From positions 1 to 64,000 of the forward strand of contig NW_025955129.1 in assembly GCF_022376445.1 (NCBI RefSeq): a DNA stretch of 64,000 bases. Reading direction: 5' to 3'. This document shows positions 9,660 to 21,072 of the stretch, piece after piece; position 1 is the stretch's first letter; each line of letters begins with the position of its first letter. Origin of the DNA: Fomitopsis serialis (lineage: Eukaryota; Basidiomycota; Agaricomycetes; Polyporales; Fomitopsidaceae). The translations under genes were made by a program, and so were the position numbers. The notes beneath the pieces were generated by a model. That model was not told the DNA's origin. It did no database searches and saw only the letters and a program-made list of their open reading frames with translations.

Positions 9660-9970
9660 GGGTACAGACTGTTTGTGACCTAGGACTTCGGTGTTGCGAC
9701 TTGGCGGATCGGGTCATGTGACTTGGGACTTAGGTGTTGCGACTTAGGCCTGGGTACTTCAGTACATCGATCCTGCTGCAATGCACTGTAGAATAGGTAC
9801 TAGGGGTGTCTGCCTCCAGACTTGCGGCTTCAGTATTGCACCTGAGCGAGGTAGGAAGTTACAACTTGGAAACTTAGAAATGTGCAAAATCGGGACGAGG
9901 ACTTGGGTATGCGGGCGATTCGCGGACTTGGGAGTTGCGATCGGCCAGATAAGGACGGTCTTGGGACCAG
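9660..9970 (+). repeat. Imperfect GACTT-rich tandem repeat
   Basis: The words GACTTGGG, GACTTAGG and GACTTCGG recur. The longer unit GACTT(C/A)GGTGTTGCGACTT appears at about 9685 and again at about 9727. The repeat is diverged and fades toward 9970. No coding role is seen. Confidence 0.5.
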
Positions 9971-10054
9971 GACTTGAATAAACAACGAAAAATACCTTCA
10001 TACCCGCAGCTGCCAGGAAGTATCACGCGCTCGAAGCACTGATCTCGAGATCAG

Positions 10055-11240
10055 CTTCGTAGTCCCCCGTCCTCTTCAATCCCAGCTGTTCGATCGTAAC
10101 AGCTTTTCGGCGTAGCCTCAGGTAGAGCGTAGTCGACTCCGAACGAGTTTTGTGAGTGACGGGTGTGCCAGTGAAGGTGTTGGTCTGAGTTGATGCGCGT
10201 CGCGTCTTGGTCCCTGAGGTCGCTCTCCAGCGCCTCTGTTCCCTCTTGTCGTTCACCACCATATCGATCACCGTGCACTGTGCCATTCAGTTGCAGCATC
10301 GTGCGCCTCTACTAGCTCACCGCGCTGCGAACGCTGGCGACATATCTGTTTCTCCTCAAGCCCAATCTTGGATCTTGCGCCTCAAGATCAACATCGAGGA
10401 TCGACGCTGCCCTCAGTATCAACCTCCATCACACGACATAGCAATGGCTGCGTCTGCGAGGCAAGTACCACATGCTCAACGTCATCGACCTCGCGCGTGC
10501 TCGTCACGCGTCAAGTTGGAGGGCACTACGTGTTATGCAAGTCACGTAGTTCTTGCCCATCCCTCCCCGCCCTGCTGCCCTATACGCGCTTCCTGCCGGT
10601 ACTTAGCCTAGCCAGTCGTAAGCACTGGTAATCATCTTCCGCAGCGTCATGCGGGCTCATCGGGCCTGTCGAGCGGCTGAAGACGAACACATCTAACACG
10701 CAGGTGAATCTTCACGTACGACTCAACCGTGGAGGGGCATTTCTGAAGGAGTAAAGCGGGTAGTGCAGCGTACGTCGCTTGAGGGTTGAGTCTGTATATC
10801 CCGCTGATTGTACTCGAGCAGGCAGTATTTTCCGACCATCACGCGCACCGTGGCTGACTTATTGCTTGGGCATACCACATAACGTACCCATCGCTTAGCT
10901 CGCGCATATATGCGCGCGATCCTAGTCATGCGATGTCGAAACCAAAACGATGCTGTGCGCTTCTAGTGTTTGCTTGCTAGATAGGTGGACACTGGAAATT
11001 TCGGAGACGCGGTCTGTCGAGGAACGAGCTCACTGCAGGTGTCCGCTGGTTCGCTAAACTCAGTATGCTGCTTGCCGTTTCCATTCACAGAGCCGCGTCT
11101 TCATAGGACTACCAGGCCATCAGCCCTTATCCTCATGTAGCTTCATCCCGGTTCTGCTTAACGGTCGCTCTGGTATGCTGCATTTGCTCCGACTATGCTC
11201 TGCGGCGCCAGCTAACCTCCGGGAAACTTCAGTTCTGCGA
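10055..11240 (+). repeat. Repeat family A, copy 1
   Basis: The segment aligns by eye along about 1.2 kb with 18318-19500, and in part with the reverse strand of 28200-28790. Shared landmarks in order are a CCTCTTC-ATCCCAGCTGT start, the GGTCGCTCTCC-GGCGC block, GCATCGTGCGCCTCTAC, a GGAGGGCACTACG block, CCCTGCTGCCCTATACGCGC, CTCGCGCATATATGC and GTGGCGCCAGCTAA or its variant. Similarity is roughly 65-75% with many indels. No ORF is conserved across all copies. It is a dispersed element of unknown class; ends and target duplications were not found. Confidence 0.6.
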
Positions 11241-12908
11241 TTCCGCCACACGGATCATACTCAATCGGTGAGTGGTCATCCCTGAATCGAGTCGTCGCGC
11301 TTTGTCGCTAAGTGTACTTCGCCGTGGCTCCGACAGCTCGCTGCAGCACACGAGCGTCGGCTTCGCGAGCGCGGTGCGTGCGAGCGGCGCGGTGGTTGGT
11401 GGGTGTCTTGTGGTTGCGAACTGTCTCATGCGATCGAGACTTCCGCCAAAGCGCGGCGGTGTGTCGGGGAGGGGGAGTCGAAGTGCGCGGCGGGGGTGGA
11501 GACGTGGCGGGGTGTCCATGGTACATACTACTTCCGAGCTGTCCGCCCTTCTCTACACCCCTTCGTCGGTGCGCATCCCGCTTCTGGCTTACGATTCCTG
11601 CCTCAAGATGCGGCTAACCCGACGTAGATGCAGGGCCATTAGGGCCAGCACGCAGAAGCGGGTGTGTGTTGACGCGCGGGAGGTCAGTCCGAGTCAGAAT
11701 GGGACGCAGGTATATCACGGTACGTCGCAGCGCGTCGACATCTGCTTTGAAGACATTTTGACTGGACTAAAGAGGGGATTTTTTGCCGCGCTCTGTCAAG
11801 TCAGCTATCCCTCCTAGTCTCATATACACACCACGCAGAGCGCGTCGGCCGTCGGCGATCACCTAAGTTTCTAGCTGCGTGTCGGGTGGGCCAGAGCCCG
11901 CTTCGAGCCATCGTGAAGGCGCGCCTGAACATACTCCAACATATCATGATGTCGCAGATCCCTCGTACGATACGGTCAGAGCGGGGACAAGGCAGACGGC
12001 AACACGCATCCTCGCAAAGTCACACATTCGATACGGTCATCCAGGCTGTGAGTTCAGCTCAGAGGTTGAGATTGGCCTGTCGTTTGAAGGTGAGATATTA
12101 CAGACTCGAAGGCCACGCTCGCTCACGTTCTCACGTCACAGGGAGCTCGCATGATGGGCACGGGGAACAGCTGGCCAACTCCCAGTCTACGCGCGGATTC
12201 TCGTCAGTGTCCTTGACATTGATGCGTCGGACCTGGTAAGTGATCCCCAGCTGCAGACCGTCAATCTCTAGGCCAAGGGCAGCCGGAAGAGGGCACGGAG
12301 CATACAACAGCAGCTAGGAGATAGTACGATCCTTTCACTGATGCACGGGCCATGTACTGTACATGCGCCACTTAGGTTCAATACATTGCTATGGTCGCGC
12401 CGAGCGCTCAATTGACGTGGACTCGCCACTGAGGCGGTCCGAGCAGAGCAGGACAGAACCTAATATGCTTCTAGATCTCACACGAGGCCTGCTCGAGGCC
12501 GTGTCGTTGATGCGATGCATCACATTCAGTCGTATTCATAAAGGATTATCGCTGCGTGTGAGTTCAAGAGCCACTTTTGCGTCGCCCTTCCTGATACAAT
12601 CTCTACGCTCAACCGGGGCATCCCTTCGATCCTGATTCACGACGTTCGTACTCCACTGCCACTTCCTCTCCAAGTAGTGTCACTGTCGCGCTCACGTCCG
12701 ACGCGGCTCAATTAGAGGCGCCTTGCTCCGGTGAGATCACAGTCGTATGTTATCAGGCAAGTCATCGTCTGATCTTTGCGTGGTGTCAGTAGAGTATCTT
12801 GGCGTCTGCCGTCGGTAATTGGATTGAACGGCACTCAAGCTTGCACTAGGTGAGTCCGTCCCAGTAAGGTGCGAGCTCGCATGATCAACTTGCATGGCCG
12901 TTCAGTAG
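11241..12908. other. No supported gene
   Basis: Open frames are short and overlapping. A 181-residue frame at 11272-11817 has the composition expected of chance ORFs in GC-rich sequence and no recognisable motif. The right end should hold the promoter of the F-box gene that starts at 12909. Confidence 0.3.
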
Positions 12909-14424
12909 ATGGGCGGTACCACGCACAACGAAGACGAAATGGCCAAGAAGCTCGAGATTTACTACAAGCCGCCCACGTACTACTCAAGGTGCGTATCCAT
13001 TCTATGTATGCTGTCCAAGTATCAGTGAAGGTGACACATACCAATTATGCTAACTTCCTGTGCGTGCAGAGACAACTATCCGCGCTTTGCGCACGAACTT
13101 GTCGAGCGCATCGTCGACTTCCTTTGGGATGATCCCAGGGCATTTGCGGGGTGCTGCCTCGTTTGCCACGCGTGGTACTGCGCTACACGCCCGCTCTTCC
13201 CTACGATGGCGGTCGATCACCGATTTATCCATAAAGAGAGTTTCATGCAATACTCAAGACTCCTCGCCCGACCAAGATACTTGCCCTTTTTCAAGGTTCA
13301 AATCGCATCGCTGAGACTTCATGGAACGTTCGCGCACTCCTGGGTAATGCACATTCCCCTAGGTTTGTTACCTCAACTATCGCTCCTCGTGCTCTGGTAT
13401 GCGGATTGGGTGGCTATCAACCCCCAGCACTTCCTCCGTCTCTCGAATTGCAAAGATTCGATGCGAGTCCTGGAACTTCGTTTTTGCCGCTTTCACCACG
13501 CGCTCGACCTTCGCAGGATGATCAATGCACTACCCAACCTCTCAGAGGTGCTTCTTGATGAAATAGCATTCCAGCACCCTTCCCTTGGCGTGCACACAGT
13601 CCGCCCACTTCGATACTCCTTATCAAAATTCGAGCTCAACAACGTGCGCTCGAGACGCGCACTACAATTGTTGACATTGCTCCATTCGCGAACATGCCAT
13701 CAATTACGAGAATTTGTTATCTCGCTCACGGGCCGACCGTGTGCAGAACTTATAGCACATGTTACCAGCATACTGCAAATTACAGGAGCTGCACTCGAGA
13801 AGTTCTTGTGGTGGCATCTTCAAGGTGAAGGTAATGTTCCTCAGCGCTCACTGTATCTGAAATTCATCATGATTGCTCACCGACGTAAACGTAGCCTTCG
13901 AAGCCGTACCGCGATTATCAGCGAACACGTCACTGGAGGAACTAGACCTGGCCCTGTGCCTTCCTTCGTCGCCGCAGATCATACAAAGGGCTCTCGAGGC
14001 CTTGCTGTCCGACATCACCAGCCCGCATCTGCGGCGAATTTCGCTTTCCATCTGGCTCAACCAATCTAGAATCCTCCAGGATGCAAATGAGGTCCCTGCC
14101 TCCCCAGCAGACACGACGAAGTCTATTCCCACATTCCACGCCGTGCTTTCGCGCGGCATCTATGACCGGCTTCCAAAAAATGGTGTTGATGTCTACTTCT
14201 CTATGTCAAAAGTAGAGCCAGAGGCTAACCACATAATGTCTGGGATCAAAATCCACATATTCGCTCTTTTTGCACCGTGGTTGGCCCGTAACAACGTTCT
14301 GAAACTCAAGTTCGATCCCGATCCCGATCGAACATTACCATTAACACTTCCTTGCTTTTACTCTGAGGTGAGGCACATTGCTTCTTCATCCATAAGCCCG
14401 GCTGCGACTTGCTCAGCCCGCTGA
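12909..14424 (+). CDS. F-box protein with LRR-like C-terminus (copy A, intact)
   Basis: Exons 12909-12988, 13070-13830 and 13895-14424 are joined by GT-AG introns of 81 and 64 nt. Total coding length is a multiple of three, giving 456 residues. Residues 27-65 form the F-box (PRFAHELVERIVDFLWDDP, then CCLVCHAWY), which in this class binds Skp1 in an SCF ubiquitin ligase. The remainder has irregular Leu-rich segments such as LDLRRMINALPNLS, suggesting a substrate-binding LRR-like fold. Compared with copy B at 37464-39237, about 110 residues are missing in frame after FQHPS. The start was chosen because it gives the MGGTTHNEDEM first exon and the correct phase; copies B and E have matching short first exons. 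Substrate unknown. Confidence 0.8.
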
Positions 14425-17400
14425 TCAGCTCAACCCAGATCGCATCGCCGGATCAGGTCAGAGTGAGGACGGTCGCAGGAAACGAAGACGTAAGTCGGGG
14501 GGCGTAGATGCAGAATGTGAGGAGGCAGAGAAAACGGCAGACGATGGACGAGCGAGTGCAGAATTCCTCGCGCAATATGTATGCCGTCGTTTCAATATCT
14601 ATTCCGAAATGCTACGCTAGAAACACGGGTCTCGGAAAGATAAGCACGAGCTGAGCACTCACGTCGTGTCTTGGTGACGCGTTGAGTAGTGTACCACATC
14701 AGTCTCCTCATCGGCCCTACACTGACAGCTTCCGGCTCCTTCCACAGTCGTAAGGCTAGACGATAACCGACCGCAGGGCACGCGCCGCGAGACCGTTCCA
14801 ATGTATCGCTATCCGTCTCCAAAGGGAACCATCCTAGCGTGGCGATGGGCAGCCTCCCTCTGGCTCTGTTCTACGTTCAATACACACGTTCGCTCTGCGA
14901 TGGGTTCGCCCCCTTACCTGCGAGCGGTGGCGGTAGACGGCTCTCGAAGTTTAAAACGCTTCGGCCATGGGTGAATAGCAGGAGGACCACTGTGGTTCGT
15001 ACTCGCGCGAGTCACACGGTAACAACGTACTAACTTTGCGCTGAAGTTCTAGTTAGCATGCGTGACTACCTGTCCGATCTTGCCACCACCCGGCTGCCTC
15101 CGTACATGCCCAACTGTGTGTACGCTCTTGGCTCCGATGTCCCCGCCGTCTCGCGCAGTGGTGATCTTGTTCACTGGGGCGATGTTGGATCGCACGTGTA
15201 TGTACAGCTCGCCTGGGTCGAACGAACGCGACGGACGACTCACGCCGCGGCTTGACAATATCTTCTCCACTATCGCGGGTCCGTATTCTTGTCGACTGCG
15301 AAGAAACTCTGCGCCTGGCGTGCATGTGCGGAAGCAACGAAGAGCACTGGGTCGGCTGGTAGAATGAATCGTCGCATCGTAGCCGAAGGGCCACGCCGGA
15401 GCTTAGGGCTCGACAACGAGCAAATAGCTCGTTGCCAGCACAAGCCTGCGTCGTCGGAAGTGTCGAGCAGTGAATATTTCGAGCTGCCAGAGCTGCGTGG
15501 ATTACTAGTACGTCGCCACAAGATATCCAAGGCCCTATCTATCCACGAAGAGTCCGTCGAGTTGCGCAGGCTTCGCATGCGTCCAGAGAGGAGAGATGTC
15601 TCTCTGAACGAGGAACAACGCCGATCGAACAGATCGCGCGTGATGAGATGATGGAGACGCGTGCCACCACGAGTGGTTGGCTGCGTATCCCACTGCTGGA
15701 GAGACGGCAACCGGAGGCGTCAGCGATTGAACGCGGGGGGGGTGGATGAACCTCTTCATACAAGCTAGGGTGTAGCCAGCCGTGGCCTGAGATTGTTCAT
15801 GAGAGAAAAGAACCTGAGAGACGAGCGTGAAAAAGAAACAGTGTTCATTCAGGGTGCCTACGATACGTGCGAGGATGCATATTGGCTTACGTATGATGCA
15901 TGAGTCACCACGTCGCCGTGTGTTCTAGGCATCTTCCGCTGGATTTTGCCAGGAGACATGTGTACTAACGACGTATAGGCTCGAGCAGAGTGCACGCGCG
16001 GATACCACGGCGTTGCTGCAGCGCGATGATACACAGCTGCACGCGCAGAGCGAGGATGACGAGGACCTGTCTTCCGTCTCGCTCGTCTCGCCACAGGTAA
16101 TGACATTCCGCAACGCCATACCGCATCGACGGCTCCGAGTCGTCTGAAGAGCGCGTTCATCGCTTTTTGAGCACCGCTGTGGGAAGTACTCATTGAATCG
16201 CATATGATGCACCAGTTAACTCACATCCCCCTTCGTCCCCAGGCCTGACTCTAGAGACGGGCACTCGTCCCCGCGAGAACATAAAAGTCCTCACTTCAAT
16301 CCACCACTCCACACAGCAATCCGACTACGCATATATTTGGGTAGAAACGGGACACGGTGAGTGCTAGTCCGTACACGAATCACGTAGAGTCGCCGGGAAT
16401 TCTGAGTGGAGGCTAGGAACCCGAGACAGATCGTGCGTACAACACGACCCAGTCTGCGTGAAGACGGGAGATCTGTGTCACGATCGCTGTGGATGAGCAC
16501 GCCAGCAATGTGAAGCTGATTGGATGAACCTTACAGTTGGACACAGCCACCGTTCATTTCTCCTGCGCGTTCGCGGGTATATGGGGTTTCGCAGCGAAGA
16601 AGTGGGGAAATACGGGCGAGAGGTGAGCGTGAACGAACCCGACATAGCATCGTACCTACATGCGGTAAACGGCTGTTGCATGATCGCCGTCCAGTAGGGC
16701 ACTGATCTGCGTCGAGCTCTGAAGCGGGTCCACGACAGGTGAGTCCTGACCCAGCAGAACTTCTGACGCGCTAGAATTCAGATGGGATACGGCAGGATTT
16801 GATTGCAATGAATGAACATACAGTATTCGGTAGAAGATAGGCGGGTCGGCGATAAGCACGGTTGATCTCGAGCTGTGCGTGTCGGACCACAGAACTGTAT
16901 CTAGGTTGAAGCATCGAGGCGGAAAGGCGGTAGTTCTTCAACATCGGGTAAGCTACTAGACACCGTGGAAAGCTAACAGGACATACCTCGCATGCAGCCA
17001 CGACCAGCTGTATGTATGGATTGACGGTAAGCCAAGGTTCGAGAGCACGAACGAGTCCGTCCATCCGTCCCGCTCATCCGTCCCGCTCGCCCACGCGCAA
17101 AGTGCTACTGTACCGTGTCGGTATGTGGCACTTAGTTGGAAGTTTGACCCGACCTGCAGGAGACGACTCGGGGCTCTGACTAGCAACGAAGATTCTGATG
17201 CAGCGAGTAACTTACCAAGGAGCGAAAAAAACTTTGTTATAGAGTGTCGGCTGGTGTACGAGCACACAGAAGAGAGGTGGAAGGGTCGCCGCAACAACCC
17301 GGGAGGAACGAGTGAGGCAATCGGGATAATCCGTGGTCTCCGAGGGACTGAATCCGAGATCAGCTTCGTAGACACAGAAGAAAAATTTGACCACACAGAT

Positions 17401-18317
17401 ACAGAGGACCGCAGGCTATGCGTCACGATGCACAGAGCTGCGGCTCCCGCAGTCGTCCTGAATATGACCCAGTGTCCAAGACCTCGTTGCAGGAGCATCG
17501 CGGTGGCCAAACGTGCGAGCTGAACGTACGCACGTTCGTCATGAGCCAGGAAGGTAACCCGCCAATAGCCCCGAAGAATACTAGGACAACAGACACTCGT
17601 GTTACGCACCTCGCATACAGCCATAGACACGTCCGCCGACTCGACACAAACTGGGTCTCGCATCGTCGGCACGCGTTCAAGGAGTCAGTGGCATCACTAC
17701 GCGCAGTCCACTGAAACAGTAAATAAATGAGAGACTGTGTAACGTACGAGCAAAAACTTCATGACTGGGCACACTACTCACTAGGCAAGATATCCCGCGA
17801 CCCACTCCGTCGCGGCGTCGTAGTCTCATAGGTCGGTTTTGGCGAGAGTTAAGGGAGCTCACGGTGTATTGTCTCCTCGTAGATATGAGGCACAGCATGT
17901 ATGAAGCACAAGGCATTCGTCGAGTTGGAAGGAGGTGCGAATGCAAACAATCACCGGGGACGTCGCTACAAGATATACCTAGTATACACACCTCGTAGGT
18001 AGCCGTAGCCTTCGCGATACCCACCTTCAAACCCACCTCGCGATACTTCTTCGCGTATTTGAGGCGAGTATCGATGAGAATTGCTTGGAGGTTGTCAATA
18101 GACCTACCCAACACCGAGGACATTGGGCAGCTGAACGGACGCGCTTGCGGGGTGCGGTCCTGGACGTGCTATCTCTTCTGCGCCTACGCGGTAGCCTGGA
18201 TTCATAACTCGTCCGACACGCATGAGCTGTCCACTGATGAGGGCAACTGACACGATCAGGAACTGCGTGGTAGTAGGGAGAGGCACGTACATACCCGACG
18301 GCCGACTCCGTCCGCCC
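14425..18317. other. Gene-poor, no supported feature
   Basis: Nearly 4 kb without a convincing coding frame. Longer frames (16956-17672 minus, 17125-17523 plus, 15270-15710 minus) lack splice logic, known motifs and biased codon use. The word GAGATCAGCTTCGTAG at about 17357 also occurs near 10042, just outside repeat copy A1. The region is probably old transposon-derived sequence. Confidence 0.3.
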
Positions 18318-19500
18318 ATCCTCTTCGATCCCAGCTGTGCGATGATGACATCCTGTGGGAGTAGCCCCAGGCAGAGCGTAGTTGACTCTGAACGAATGTT
18401 CTGAGCGACGGGTGTGCTAGTGTGAGTGTGAGTTGATGCACGTCGCGTCTTATGGGCACTCGCGTCCAGGTCGCTCTCCGGCGCTTCCGTTCAAGTTCTC
18501 TTGTTCACCGCCATATCGGCCACCGCACACTGCGCTGTTCAGTCGCCGTTTGGCATCGTGCGCCTCTACGTAGCTCGCCGCGCTGGAATCGCCAGCAATG
18601 CATTCGATCTCCCCTCTCGTCCGACCTTGGATCCTGCCCTTCATCGGGAATCGACATACACTGCCCTCGGTAGTGCTTTGGCAATACCCAGAACACTGAC
18701 TACGACATACCGATAGTGGCGTTTGCGAGACAAGCACCACACGCTCAACGTTGTCCACCTGGCGCGTGGTCGCCAAGCTGGAGGGCACTACGCGTTATGC
18801 ACATCACGTAGTTGTTGTCCATCTCTCCCCACCCTGCTGCCCTATACGCGCTTCCCGCCAGTACTTAGCCAGTTGTGCTGGCAGCTGTCTTCACAGCATC
18901 ATGGGGGCTCGCCGGGCCTGTCGGGCGGTTGAAGCCGCACAATTGTATCAAATACGCGGGTGAGCCTTCGTACTCGTTCGACTCAGTCATGAAGGGTCAG
19001 CGGAGTATTTTTGTGGAGCAACAGAGCGAGTTGTGCAGCGTACTTACCTCGCTCGAATGATGAGACTCAAAATCTAGTCAATGATATTCGAATTTGCTTT
19101 CTTTTTTGGCCATCACGCGAACCGTGGCTGATCTGTTGCACAGGCACCCGCCGCTCAGCTCGCGCATATATGCACGCGATCTTGGCCATGCAATGTCCTA
19201 ATACACGCCATTGAATGTGCGCTTTGAATTTTCGCCAGGTGGACAGACCGACGCTGACGATGACGGAGGAGTGGTCCGGCGACGAGCGAGTTCAGGCATC
19301 CACTGCTCCACTGCACTCTAGTGTTACTTACGACGCCCGTCGTTTGCGGTGGCGTCACCGCGTCTTCACAGGCCTAAGAGTCTGACCTCCGTTCCGTCGC
19401 CCCATCCGGGCTCGGTGCAACAGCCGTCCTGCCATCCAACGTTTTTTCCGACCGCGTACCGTGGCGCCAGCTAATCGCCAGGGGACTGCAAAATCGACGT
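18318..19500 (+). repeat. Repeat family A, copy 2
   Basis: Direct-orientation counterpart of 10055-11240, with the same ordered landmarks. The central block around 18770-18870 is the best preserved between copies. Like copy 1 it lacks a continuous ORF and is diverged. Confidence 0.6.
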
Positions 19501-19959
19501 ACAAATACAAACATGCATTCTCCAGGTCGTACCGCAATGTCAGCATTCATCGCCACAGAACGGACGAATTGGTGCGTCCAAAGACCTTTGTCATCGCACT
19601 GCCACCTGCACCGTTTTCTCAACTAGATGCATGGCTCGATCACGGTCTCCTCTCCTCGTACGGCCGCGATTCTGATCACTCGAGCGACGAACGAACATGA
19701 CGGGGTGCGCCGTGACACATGACGGCCCGCGGATAGACCCGCCACTCGCAGGCTCAAATCCAGCAACGTGGTGGTCAAAGGGATGTGTTAACTCTGGCGT
19801 AGCCGGAGACGTTCTCTTTCATCGGCGAGCGAGTGGCGGAGGTCAGCGCGGGCTTGGTTTCGGAACGGACGAGGCTCGTGGACGACGCGCAGGGGTCCAG
19901 TCCAGAGGGGAGAGGAGTTAGGGTGGACCGATCAGCGACGTGAGTGCTACGCATGCTCT

Positions 19960-20300
19960 CAATTACTGAATCACTCCTTCCTCAGTACTCTTCATGTGTA
20001 ACTCTTTGCGGGCGGATTCCACGCACGTATGCCCTCATGTCAATCTCATGATGCGACGTTCGGTCACTGATCGCGTTGGGTCGTCCGTATCCGAGTGCGC
20101 GATCATTCGAGGTTACTTAGTTAAAGTGGGTTATATCCTGTCAGCGAATGTAGATGCTGAGGTGCGTGATGGTCAGGTTATCACGAAATACCATTAATCC
20201 GGATTCGTACCCATCTGTGTTGGCGCGTTCTGCAGTTGGCTTGGAGGCCGCGGCAAGGCGTCCCAGCGTGCTGACTACGAGTCCATACTCACACATGCAT
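19960..20300 (+). repeat. Repeat family B, copy 1
   Basis: This matches the reverse complement of about 31840-32150. Shared words include CTCATGATGCGA(C/T)GTTCG, a GGGTT(A/G)TATCCTGTCAGCGAATGT block, GTGATGGTCAG and a GCGCGTTCTGCA block followed by CCCAGCGT. One reading frame gives PSVLARSA in both copies, but flanking frames are broken. Family A copy 2 lies 460 bp upstream, so both blocks may belong to one larger element. Confidence 0.55.
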
Positions 20301-21072
20301 TGCCACGAAATAGTCGTCCTGTCCGCACACATGGTGTAGAAACCAGGATGTATGCGGTCCACTAGTAATAAATATTAGTCGCTGCCTCAAGCGCAAGCGA
20401 TCATACTTCCGAATAGCATATTGACCAGTGCCGACCCGCAAGAGACCTGCACGTGTGTGCGTTATGGGGTACTGCGTGTACATCATGGTATGCAACGGAG
20501 ACTAGTCGTACGAGTGCTATCAGAACGAATCAATCCCAGGACATATGCGAGGGTATTGCCTGCTAAGCTGTGAATGCGACGACTCGGACAGAGGACTCAG
20601 ACTGGGAATTTAAACAAATGGGTACGGTACATATAGCTGTTTCTTCAAATGACGTATGTACATAGTGCGAGATGGAATCAACAAACTGGCACAAAGGGCG
20701 AGAGATGGTCGCAGGTATGGTCGAAGGACCAACAGTGGAGAACAAGAAGAACATAGAGCATGGCCGGCCAAGTGAATCGGCCGGGTTTTATAGCATAGAC
20801 TCCGGTGTCGAGCTCCGGCAGTATCGCGGCTATGTGCGAGCACCGAACATGAAGCAGCTATCGTATGCACCGTCAATATTCAATATTAGGCGTGCTCGAC
20901 TTCAAGCCGCGGCGGGATCATAGCACGCTGGTGCAGATAAACAATGCGCAATGAGAAAACAATCGTCCTCGTAACAGTGGCAAGACTCACCTAGAGATGT
21001 CGCCAGGTATTTTATAATTAGCTTGCATCGAACTGCGCCAGGTGGACAACGAAATCGGAGGGGTTGCCCGGT
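20301..21072. other. No supported feature
   Basis: The sequence between repeat B1 and the F-box pseudogene shows only short chance ORFs and no repeat that I could match elsewhere in the window. Confidence 0.3.

Noticed and set aside
16956..17672. 238-residue minus-strand ORF
   Set aside because: Overlaps several plus-strand ORFs and shows no recognisable domain; treated as chance.
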